NCBI GenBank assembly: GCA_937961455.1
Contig: CALGNN010000126.1
Coordinates: 1 to 43,569, forward strand
Direction of reading: 5' to 3'
Origin: an uncultured Saprospiraceae bacterium
GTDB taxonomy: Bacteria; Bacteroidota; Bacteroidia; Chitinophagales; Saprospiraceae
Length of the DNA stretch: 43,569 nt
Made by a program: the position numbers and the translations under genes
Shown here: positions 23,610 through 30,962 of the stretch, one piece after another
How the letters are laid out: each line of letters begins with the position of its first letter
Position numbering within the stretch: the stretch's first letter is position 1
Notes under the pieces: generated by a model
Database searches by the model: none
Told to the model about the DNA's origin: nothing
The model's input: the letters and a program-made list of their open reading frames with translations, nothing else

Positions 23610-24811
23610 CACTTTTCAATTACCATAGCATATCCTTGGCCAACACCTATGCACATGGTTGCAAGTCCATATTGTTTGTCTTGTTCATGAAGTTCCAAGG
23701 CCAGACTGTGGCTGATTCTTGTGCCTGATACTCCAAGTGGATGACCGATCGCGATAGCACCACCATTGGGATTGACCCTAGGGTCTTGATCTTCTAATCC
23801 TAAAGCTCTTGTACAAGCTAAGCTCTGTGCGGAAAAAGCCTCATTTAATTCAATGACTCCTATTTCAGCCAATTCTAATCCAGCCTTTGCCAATGCTTTT
23901 TGACTGGCTTTAACTGGCCCTATGCCCATAATTCTAGGTTCAACTCCAACTACTGCAGAAGAAATAATTTTAGCTAGCGGTTTTAAATGATATTTTTTTA
24001 CGGCGTCTTCTGATGCAATAATTACTGCTGCTGCTCCATCATTTAAGCCACTGGCATTTCCAGCAGTCACGGTTCCATTTTCTTTGAATACCGTTCTTAA
24101 TTTAGCAAGGGTTTCGACATTACTGTCTCCTTTGATAAATTCATCTTTATCAAAAATGATTGGGTCAGATTTTCTTTGAGGAATGGCAATGGGAACAATC
24201 TCTTTTGCTAACCTTCCGCTTTCTTGAGCCATAGCAGCTTTTTGTTGTGACCATACAGCAAAGGCATCTTGATCAGCTCTGTTGATATCGAATTTTTCAG
24301 CAAGGTTTTCCGCTGTATTTCCCATGGCTTCTGTTCCATATAATTTTGCCATTTTAGGATTGATAAAACGCCACCCAAAACTGGTATCATAAACTTTCAT
24401 GTCACCTCCAAATGCCCTGCTTGATTTTGACATAGCTAAAGGAGCTCTTGTCATGTGTTCAATGCCCCCACTAATTATAAGATCTGCATCTCCAGCTTTG
24501 ATAGCTCTATTGGCATGCACGATAGCTGACATGCCTGAAGCGCATAGTCTATTGATGGTTTCGCCAGGTACGCTAAAAGGTAAGCCAGCTAATAAGGCAG
24601 CCATTCGGGCTACGTTTCGATTGTCTTCTCCAGCTTGATTGGCACAACCTATTATGACATCATCATAGGCTTCTATAGGAATTGATGGTGCCTTTTCGAC
24701 AAGAGACTTTATGATAAATGCCAGTAAGTCATCGGTTCTGATTGTGGATAAACCTCCTCTAAATTTTCCAAAGGGACTCCTAAGCCCTTCTACTATAAAT
24801 GCGTCTTTCAA
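23606..24811 (-). CDS. Acetyl-CoA acyltransferase (thiolase, PcaF/FadA-like)
   Basis: This enzyme catalyses thiolytic cleavage or condensation of 3-oxoacyl-CoA. The 401-residue protein has the nucleophilic Cys90 in INRLCASGMSA, IAIGHPLGVSG with the catalytic His, and the second Cys in ATMCIGVGQGYAM. DTSFGWRFINPKMAKLYGTEAMGNTAENLA is nearest to the beta-ketoadipyl-CoA/acetyl-CoA acyltransferase branch. No other aromatic-degradation genes are nearby, so fatty-acid oxidation is more likely. The start is a TTG at 24811 (MKDAFIVEG), because no in-frame ATG exists between the upstream in-frame stop and the conserved N-terminus. An exact -7 box lies 20 bases upstream. It is divergent from an enoyl-CoA hydratase-family gene, which fits joint use in beta-oxidation. 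Confidence 0.93.
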   Translation of the reverse strand: MKDAFIVEGLRSPFGKFRGGLSTIRTDDLLAFIIKSLVEKAPSIPIEAYDDVIIGCANQAGEDNRNVARMAALLAGLPFSVPGETINRLCASGMSAIVHANRAIKAGDADLIISGGIEHMTRAPLAMSKSSRAFGGDMKVYDTSFGWRFINPKMAKLYGTEAMGNTAENLAEKFDINRADQDAFAVWSQQKAAMAQESGRLAKEIVPIAIPQRKSDPIIFDKDEFIKGDSNVETLAKLRTVFKENGTVTAGNASGLNDGAAAVIIASEDAVKKYHLKPLAKIISSAVVGVEPRIMGIGPVKASQKALAKAGLELAEIGVIELNEAFSAQSLACTRALGLEDQDPRVNPNGGAIAIGHPLGVSGTRISHSLALELHEQDKQYGLATMCIGVGQGYAMVIEKC

Positions 24812-24831
24812 TGCTCTAGTATTTAATGATT

Positions 24832-24839
24832 CAAAGATA
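24832..24839 (-). promoter_or_regulatory. -7 box (TATCTTTG) of the thiolase gene
   Basis: Exact TAnnTTTG match on the minus strand ending 20 bases before the proposed TTG start codon. Its position supports translation beginning at the TTG rather than at some far upstream codon. Confidence 0.6.
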
Positions 24840-24879
24840 CTTTAAAGCCTAACAAAAGGGATTTCAATTTGTTAAATTC

Positions 24880-24887
24880 TATATTTG
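24880..24887 (+). promoter_or_regulatory. -7 box (TATATTTG) of the enoyl-CoA hydratase-family gene
   Basis: Exact TAnnTTTG match ending 16 bases before the ATG at 24904. It is arranged back to back with the thiolase box about 40 bases away. No clear -33 element. Confidence 0.55.
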
Positions 24888-24903
24888 GATTATAATAAGA
24901 AAT

Positions 24904-25710
24904 ATGGAAGGAAGAGTACGTATTGAAATAGAAGATCACATAGCGATCGTGAGTTTAAACCGTCCTGACAAACTCAATGCATTGGATGATGAAATGTTTC
25001 ACGCCATTATTGCATCAGCAAAAACGCTTGAAGAAAATGCTTCTATACGAGCAGTAGTTCTTAAAGGTGAAGGACGTGCTTTTTGCGCTGGAATTGATTT
25101 GTCCAGTTTTAGTTTTGAAGGAGCAAATGATATAAACTCTGATGCCATCATTTCTAGAACTCACGGCATTGCAAACAAATGGCAAAAGGTAGCATGGGCT
25201 TGGAGAGAATTATCTGTACCAGTTATTGCAGCGGTTCATGGAGTGTGTTTTGGAGGAGGACTTCAAATAATGCTCGGGGCTGATATCAAATATGTTCATC
25301 CTGAAACCAAGCTGAGTATCATGGAGATGAAATGGGGAATTATCCCAGATATGGCTGGCACCCAACTGATGCGCCACAATATAAGAGAAGATGTCATTAA
25401 AGAGTTGACTTATACACACAGAGTGTTTTTGGGTGAAGAAGCAGTTCAACATGGTTTTGCCAGTCATCTTTCTGAAAATCCCTTAGAAGATGCCTTGGTA
25501 CTTGCGAAAGAGATTGCGTCTAAAAGTCCTAGTGCAATTGTTAGGGCAAAGAAAGTTTTAAACAAGGCACCTTATTTACAAGAGGCTGAAGGTTTGCAGA
25601 TGGAGTCAGATGAACAAGACCTCTTATTAAAGCAGCACAATCAAGTAGAAGCTTTATTTTCTCAAATGCAAAAAAGAGAAGCAAACTTCCACGACTTTCG
25701 AGAATCATAA
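24904..25710 (+). CDS. Enoyl-CoA hydratase/isomerase family protein
   Basis: The 268-residue protein has the crotonase fold: SLNRPDKLNALDDEM, oxyanion-hole segments GEGRAFCAGIDLSSF and VHGVCFGGGLQIMLGADI, and LSIMEMKWGIIPDMAGTQ. Compared with classical hydratase, the first catalytic Glu (GGG-C-E-L) is Gln here (GGGLQI), while the second (MEMKWG) is kept. One-acid crotonases are often isomerases or act on unusual acyl-CoAs, so hydratase activity should not be assumed. It is divergent from the thiolase and followed after 9 bases by an alpha/beta hydrolase gene, probably co-transcribed. Confidence 0.88.
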   Translation: MEGRVRIEIEDHIAIVSLNRPDKLNALDDEMFHAIIASAKTLEENASIRAVVLKGEGRAFCAGIDLSSFSFEGANDINSDAIISRTHGIANKWQKVAWAWRELSVPVIAAVHGVCFGGGLQIMLGADIKYVHPETKLSIMEMKWGIIPDMAGTQLMRHNIREDVIKELTYTHRVFLGEEAVQHGFASHLSENPLEDALVLAKEIASKSPSAIVRAKKVLNKAPYLQEAEGLQMESDEQDLLLKQHNQVEALFSQMQKREANFHDFRES

Positions 25711-25719
25711 GTTTGCAAA

Positions 25720-26379
25720 ATGGATATTAAGACCTCATATTTTGAGACACAAAAAACGGCGAGATATTCCACCTATGGAAAACTCTCAGATCAAACAAAA
25801 TACTTTTGGTTTGGTCTTCATGGCTCTAAAATGCAATGCGAGCAGGTGCTGTATAAATTCAAAGATTTCGACCCCAATGAACATTTTGTTTTAGCTCCCG
25901 AAGGATTGAATCGATTGTATTTGGATGGCTTTGGGGGAGAGGTAGTCGCAAGTTGGATGACGAAGCGAGATCGACTGAAAGAGATTGAAGACTTTTCTAA
26001 TTACCTAACACAACTTTATCATAAGTACATTTCTCAACTAGCTCCAAACACTAAAAAAATTGTTTTCGGATTCTCTCAGGGTGGTACCAGTTTATTTAGA
26101 TGGCTTCATCATAGCTCAATTGAAGTGGATGAAATCATTGCCTACTCTTGTTGGATTCCAGAAGATATAGATTTGAAACTAAGTAAGACTCCTCTTGTGG
26201 ATCGGAAGATGCTATTCACTTATGGAATACAAGATCAATTTCTCACTAGAGAAAATATAGAAAAGGTGCAAAAGGTGATAGATAATAACAGTTTAAGTTT
26301 TACCATGGAACCTTATGAAGGAGATCATAGGATTAGCAAAGATCAATTGTTGAAAATATTTAAAGACTATCTTAGATAG
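25720..26379 (+). CDS. Alpha/beta hydrolase (phospholipase/carboxylesterase-like)
   Basis: The 219-residue cytoplasmic hydrolase carries the nucleophile elbow GFSQGGTSLFRW, a likely catalytic Asp in YGIQDQFL and His in YEGDHRIS, in the order Ser-Asp-His of the LYPLA/YpfH-like carboxylesterase family. WFGLHGSKM supplies the oxyanion strand. There is no signal peptide. It lies 9 bases after the enoyl-CoA hydratase-family gene and 78 bases before the galactokinase-family gene. The substrate is unknown; short acyl esters or lysolipids are usual for the family. Confidence 0.78.
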   Translation: MDIKTSYFETQKTARYSTYGKLSDQTKYFWFGLHGSKMQCEQVLYKFKDFDPNEHFVLAPEGLNRLYLDGFGGEVVASWMTKRDRLKEIEDFSNYLTQLYHKYISQLAPNTKKIVFGFSQGGTSLFRWLHHSSIEVDEIIAYSCWIPEDIDLKLSKTPLVDRKMLFTYGIQDQFLTRENIEKVQKVIDNNSLSFTMEPYEGDHRISKDQLLKIFKDYLR

Positions 26380-26418
26380 GCACTCTTTTTTAAGTTGGAA
26401 GTAAAAGCAAAAACAAAA

Positions 26419-26448
26419 TTGGTATTCAATTATGAAAATTTAATTTTG
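26419..26448 (+). promoter_or_regulatory. Promoter of the galactokinase-family gene (TTG-N19-TAATTTTG)
   Basis: TTG (26419-26421), a 19-base spacer and TAATTTTG (26441-26448) match the Bacteroidota sigma-ABfr consensus in both boxes and spacing. The box ends 9 bases before the ATG at 26458, so the messenger would have almost no untranslated leader. Confidence 0.72.
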
Positions 26449-26457
26449 TAACCAAGC

Positions 26458-27540
26458 ATGAAAAAATATATTTCTAAAGCACCTGCGCGTATTTGTCTAT
26501 TTGGTGATCATCAAGACTATATGCAACTGCCCATTATTGCTTGTGGTATAGATAGATATATTACAATTGAAGCGGTAGCCAATGATCAGGATTTTCTATT
26601 AATTGATAAGCAAGATTTGAATGAGTCTGAGAAGATTCAATTTTCAGAACCATTAGAAGCAATCGATAAAAATGATTTTTTGCGTATAGCGATGAAAGTT
26701 TTAAAGTCCTATGATTGCATCGTGGATAAAGGCTATGACATTATCATTTCTGGTAACATTCCTATTAATGCTGGTTTGTCTAGTTCATCGGCATTTACAG
26801 TAGCTTGGATTCAGTTTTTAGTCGAAGCTTTTGGAATGAATCAAAAACTAACAACTCAAGTTTTAGCAAAATTGGCTTATGAGACTGAGGTGCTTGAGCG
26901 TAACTCTTCTGGTGGTATGATGGATCAGTTTACCATATCTTATGGAGGTTTGATTTATCTAGATACGGAAGCTGCTAAAGTACATACATTAAGTGCGAAT
27001 CTTGGAACAATGATTGTCGGAGTTTCTGGAGCTCCTAAAGACACATTTGGTACCTTGGCAGACTTAAAAGGCAATGCATGGAATGCGATTCATCAAGTTG
27101 AAAAATTGTATCCAGACTTTAAGATTAAGGAAGCGAATCTAGAAGATATTGATACATATAAACCCTGGATAACTAATGAGTTTCAAGCGGTGTTTGAGGC
27201 AGCGATCGGTAATCATATGCTTACCCAGAAAGCAAAGGAACAACTAGAAAAAGCAGATTTTGATTTAAAAACCATAGGTGATTTGATGAATGAACATCAT
27301 AGATACCTCAGAGATTATTTGATGATAACCATTCCTTTGATAGATAAAATGGTAGATGCGGCCTTAGGAGCTGGTGCCCTTGGAGCAAAAATTATTGGAT
27401 CAGGAGGTGGTGGCTGCATTGTTGCATTGTGTGAGGACAAAAACAAAGAGGCTATTATTCAAGCAATAAAAAATGCCGGTGCCATAGACGCCTTTGAAGC
27501 AAAGCAATCTAGAGGCGCTGCCGTTCAGCTTATTACTTAG
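26458..27540 (+). CDS. galK: GHMP kinase, probable galactokinase
   Basis: The 360-residue kinase has all three GHMP motifs: SKAPARICLFGDHQDY (Arg11; GDH in place of the common GEH), the ATP loop IPINAGLSSSSAFTVAW (about 101-117) and GSGGGGCIVALCE near the C-terminus, plus the catalytic Asp156 in SGGMMDQF. The layout is that of galactokinases, although the HQDY variant is divergent and a related sugar-1-kinase is possible. Its position beside GH42, GH36 and an SSS symporter supports phosphorylation of galactose released in the cytoplasm. galT, galE and galM are not in the window. It converges with the GH42 gene, overlapping it by 8 bases. Confidence 0.82.
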   Translation: MKKYISKAPARICLFGDHQDYMQLPIIACGIDRYITIEAVANDQDFLLIDKQDLNESEKIQFSEPLEAIDKNDFLRIAMKVLKSYDCIVDKGYDIIISGNIPINAGLSSSSAFTVAWIQFLVEAFGMNQKLTTQVLAKLAYETEVLERNSSGGMMDQFTISYGGLIYLDTEAAKVHTLSANLGTMIVGVSGAPKDTFGTLADLKGNAWNAIHQVEKLYPDFKIKEANLEDIDTYKPWITNEFQAVFEAAIGNHMLTQKAKEQLEKADFDLKTIGDLMNEHHRYLRDYLMITIPLIDKMVDAALGAGALGAKIIGSGGGGCIVALCEDKNKEAIIQAIKNAGAIDAFEAKQSRGAAVQLIT

Positions 27541-29368
27541 TGTTTTTATTTTCGTAAGACACTTTCCCTTCAAGATAATTAAATTCCCAGGGACCTTCTC
27601 GCCTTATATTATCTGCTAATCTTTTATGAGATATGCCTGCTCGACTTAAAGTTGTAGACAAAATCTTGATGAGCGTTTCTTCATCTGGCCATCCAGTTAG
27701 ATATGATTTATTTCCTAGACTAAGAATAGGCTCTGAAGGTATTCCATCCAGCGTCAATTCTTCAGTCCAAATTTCAAAAGTTCCAAAATCTTTAAAAGTC
27801 TTTTTTGTCCCTTTTCGGAATGTTTGAACCTGTGTTAATTTTATTTCCTTATCAAATATCTTTGAAACCGAATCTATATTGAGTTTAAAATCTTCAGTTT
27901 TAGTATGACTACGAGGGCCAAATAAAATTTGACCTTGATGACTTTTAATTTTGCGACTGAGTGCTTCAGATATATTAAACAAGCCTGGTAAACATACCAA
28001 CTTATATTTTTTAATATTTGTAGAATCTGCTGAAATAATATCAAGGGATACACCCAGCTTTCGCAAGGCACAATAGTAGGCAAATACCAATTTGAAATAA
28101 TTGAAATCCTGTCCCTGTGGCTGCACTTCCCAAGCCCAGTGACTTTCATAGTCGAAAACCAATGCTACATCATTTTCATTTTCATGAAGCTTTTGAATTT
28201 GGTCTAATGCTTTTACTAACTCTTTGATTTCATCATAGGCTTTAGCTGGCTCATTGTCGGCACGCTTCAATGCTGTATGCATTTGCTCTTGGGCAAATGG
28301 AGCCTGTCTCCATCTAAAAAAAGCAAGAAATTCTGCCCCATGAGCCTTAGCTTCTAGTGCCCACATTTTTACCACTCCTGGATCAGGAGCTGGATTGTAA
28401 GGTGCCCAATTTACTGGGCCAGGTTGCTGCTCCATTACCGCCCATCGTCCTCTCCCAACACTTCGATAAAGATCATGATGAAAAGCTTGAAAATCAGGAT
28501 CACCACAGAATTGATGTTGCGCTTTGAATGCCTTCGATCTATCTGATCGGTCTTCTAAAAATCCCAGCGGATAGCTGTCCCAAGTAGCAAAGTCTAGATC
28601 TTCACCAAGTTGGAAATGATCAAAGTCAGTTATACGACCCATATAATTATGCATGATGGGTAAGTTGCTACCATGGCGAATTGCGGTTACTTGAGCCTTG
28701 TTCCATTGGACGACTTGATCAGAACTAAATCTGTGAAAATCTAAACGGTGAATAGGGTTGGCTTCTGTCACTGTAAGCATAGGGAGCGCAATTTCATCAA
28801 AGTTGGAATATTCCATTGACCAAAATGTATTTCCCCAACGTTCATTCAAAATTTCAATGGATTGATATTTTTGTAAAAGCCATTTTTGGAATGCTTTTTC
28901 AGCTATAGGACTATAAGATCTAGTGGTATCATGACATCCATATTCGTTGTCTACCTGCCATGCCATTATAGTTGGATTGGAACCATATCTTTTAGATAAT
29001 TTCTCAGCCATTTTTGCAGCCAATTCTTTATAGCCTTGATGTGAAAAACAATAATGCCTTCGAGAGCCAAATTTGCGAGGTCGGCCTCCCATATCATAGC
29101 CAAGCATATCTGGAAACTTATGTAGAACCCAACTTGGAGGTGTTGCTGAAGGGGTGCCTAATATAATTTTGAGCCCAGCATCGCCTAATATTTTTATGGA
29201 ACGGTCCAACCACTCGAATTGGTATACACCTTCTTTAGGCTCTAATTTACTCCAAGCAAATTCTCCAATTCGAACAATTGACAAACCCAGGTTTTTCATC
29301 TCGAGGGCATCTTTCTCCCAAAGTGCTTGGGGCCATTGTTCAGGGTAATAACACACGCCAAGTTCCAT
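27533..29368 (-). CDS. Beta-galactosidase, glycoside hydrolase family 42
   Basis: The 611-residue enzyme starts directly at the catalytic barrel (MELGVCYYPEQWP) with no signal peptide, so it is cytoplasmic. GH42 marks include VRIGEFAWSKLEP, GTPSATPPSWVLHKFPDMLGYD, the acid/base Glu142 in WQVDNEYGCHDT, WDSYPLGF and the nucleophile region FFRWRQAPFAQEQMHTAL. A trimerisation-like domain follows, and the C-terminal domain is short compared with the usual 650-690 residues. It hydrolyses terminal beta-galactosides. Its start codon overlaps the stop of the symporter gene upstream by one base (TAATG), so symporter and enzyme form one coupled operon. Confidence 0.94.
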   Translation of the reverse strand: MELGVCYYPEQWPQALWEKDALEMKNLGLSIVRIGEFAWSKLEPKEGVYQFEWLDRSIKILGDAGLKIILGTPSATPPSWVLHKFPDMLGYDMGGRPRKFGSRRHYCFSHQGYKELAAKMAEKLSKRYGSNPTIMAWQVDNEYGCHDTTRSYSPIAEKAFQKWLLQKYQSIEILNERWGNTFWSMEYSNFDEIALPMLTVTEANPIHRLDFHRFSSDQVVQWNKAQVTAIRHGSNLPIMHNYMGRITDFDHFQLGEDLDFATWDSYPLGFLEDRSDRSKAFKAQHQFCGDPDFQAFHHDLYRSVGRGRWAVMEQQPGPVNWAPYNPAPDPGVVKMWALEAKAHGAEFLAFFRWRQAPFAQEQMHTALKRADNEPAKAYDEIKELVKALDQIQKLHENENDVALVFDYESHWAWEVQPQGQDFNYFKLVFAYYCALRKLGVSLDIISADSTNIKKYKLVCLPGLFNISEALSRKIKSHQGQILFGPRSHTKTEDFKLNIDSVSKIFDKEIKLTQVQTFRKGTKKTFKDFGTFEIWTEELTLDGIPSEPILSLGNKSYLTGWPDEETLIKILSTTLSRAGISHKRLADNIRREGPWEFNYLEGKVSYENKNTK

Positions 29369-30834
29369 TAAGTCTCTGTAAGATTTTTATTACCAAATAC
29401 ATTTTTTGCATCCCATTGAGCTTTATTGCCGAATATAAATCTATTGATAAATAAAGCTGAAGACACGCTAAATATTAAAGTGATGGCCATCATGTGTATA
29501 TAGTTTCCGCCTGGAAGTGTAGGCCAAACTTGAGTGAAGAATGCATAAAGCATAACACCTAGTATTACAGAAATAATTACAGACTTAGCTTCAACATTTT
29601 TAAATAATAATCCAACAATAAACGCTGAAAGAATGGGCATAGAAAGGTAGCCATACAATTCTTGAACAAGGTTGATCAAGTTTTCTGCATGTAGAAAAAC
29701 AGGAAACATGATGAATGCTAAGATGACCATTACAATAGAAACAATGAATGATAATTTTTTAACTGCAGGTTTCTTATTGATGTAGGTTTCATGAATATCG
29801 CAAACCCACAGCGCAGCTGAGGCATTCAAAATTGAATTGAAAGTTGTAAGAACCGCAGCAGCAAGTGCAGCAGCAAAAGCACCTGTTAAGAAAGAAGGCA
29901 ATAATTCGCTTACAATCATTCCATAAGCTTTATTATTTCCTATTTCGCCAAATAGTTTATAAGAAATGATGCCTGGTAAAACGATAATAGGGGGTATAAT
30001 GATCAATCGAATTATGGCGGCTGCCATGATACCTTTCTGTGCTTCTTTTACAGAAGGAGAGGCCATAGCTCTTTGGGTTATAGTCTGATTGGTAGACCAA
30101 TAAAACATTTGTATGAATAACATTCCAGTAAAGAGGGTGGGGAAAGGAATTGGTGAATCATAGGCGCCTATCATAGAAAGACGTTCTGCGGGAATGCCTG
30201 AAAAATCAAAATCTATCGCCTTCAATGCAACCCAAACTACAAATCCTGCTAGTGACAAAAGAAGGATTCCAGAAAATGTATCTGAAACTGCTACTGCCCG
30301 TAAACCACCAAAAACTGCGTAGGCTGTTCCTACTAATGCAAAAGATATTGCAATAAAATAAATGTTGAGATCTTCAAGTCCAAACATCTGTTGCATAAAT
30401 AATGACCCTCCGTAAAGAATAGCAGGAAGGAAAATAAAAACATTACCTGCTAAAAATAATGCTGAAATTAAAGCGCGTATATGGGGGTCTTTGTATCTTC
30501 TTTCTAGTAACTCCGTTGTTGTGGTACACTTGTATTTATAGTAGATTGGAATGAAAATAAAACAGAGCATCATAAGACCTACAGTAGCAGCTAATTCCCA
30601 CCAAGCTAAAAGAGCCATTTGATTTCCATTCATACCGACTAGTTGGTCTGTGCTGAGATTTGTCAGCGTGATAGACCCTGCAACGAAGTACCATTTCAAG
30701 GATCCACCTGCCAGGAAATATTCTTTTTCGCCATCTTGATCGCTACGTTGCCCTCTACAATATAAGTATGTAACCAAAGCAATTAACAGCGTTAGTCCTA
30801 AGAAAACTAAGATTTGAGTAGATTGTAATTTCAT
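29368..30834 (-). CDS. Sodium/solute symporter (SSS family), probable galactoside or sugar transporter
   Basis: The 488-residue inner-membrane protein has about 13-14 hydrophobic helices in the LeuT-fold order of SGLT-like symporters, with the sodium-site region SITLTNLSTDQLVGMNG and the family stretch QMFYWSTNQTITQRAMASPSVKEAQKG. It is most like the sugar branch (GGLRAVAVSDTFSG). It is the first gene of a two-gene operon with the GH42 beta-galactosidase and is divergent from GH36, so it probably carries the galactoside or free galactose across the inner membrane with sodium. The precise substrate cannot be read from sequence. Confidence 0.9.
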   Translation of the reverse strand: MKLQSTQILVFLGLTLLIALVTYLYCRGQRSDQDGEKEYFLAGGSLKWYFVAGSITLTNLSTDQLVGMNGNQMALLAWWELAATVGLMMLCFIFIPIYYKYKCTTTTELLERRYKDPHIRALISALFLAGNVFIFLPAILYGGSLFMQQMFGLEDLNIYFIAISFALVGTAYAVFGGLRAVAVSDTFSGILLLSLAGFVVWVALKAIDFDFSGIPAERLSMIGAYDSPIPFPTLFTGMLFIQMFYWSTNQTITQRAMASPSVKEAQKGIMAAAIIRLIIIPPIIVLPGIISYKLFGEIGNNKAYGMIVSELLPSFLTGAFAAALAAAVLTTFNSILNASAALWVCDIHETYINKKPAVKKLSFIVSIVMVILAFIMFPVFLHAENLINLVQELYGYLSMPILSAFIVGLLFKNVEAKSVIISVILGVMLYAFFTQVWPTLPGGNYIHMMAITLIFSVSSALFINRFIFGNKAQWDAKNVFGNKNLTET

Positions 30835-30864
30835 AAATTTTGGAGTGGAAAGCAGATTTAATAT

Positions 30865-30876
30865 TGTATATATACA
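30865..30876. promoter_or_regulatory. Perfect 12-bp palindrome in the symporter/GH36 divergent region
   Basis: TGTATATATACA reads the same on both strands. It lies 31 bases before the symporter start and 87 bases before the GH36 start. Placed between two divergent galactoside operons, it is a reasonable operator candidate, although an A/T-rich palindrome of this length can arise by chance. Confidence 0.35.
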
Positions 30877-30937
30877 GCGCTTTTATTATTAGAATAAAAA
30901 AAGCAAATTAGTAAATTATTTATGACGTTCAGAAAAT

Positions 30938-30945
30938 TATTTTTG
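30938..30945 (+). promoter_or_regulatory. -7 box (TATTTTTG) of the GH36 gene
   Basis: Exact TAnnTTTG match ending 17 bases before the ATG at 30963. No clear -33 box is seen, which would fit a promoter needing an activator or simply a weak one. Confidence 0.55.
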
Positions 30946-30962
30946 TAAAGCCTGTTTTTGCT

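Noticed and set aside
23606-25710. Thiolase plus crotonase as part of a phenylacetate or beta-ketoadipate pathway linked to the aromatic genes
   Set aside because: No ring-opening, CoA-ligase or pca/paa genes are present; generic acyl-CoA metabolism is sufficient.
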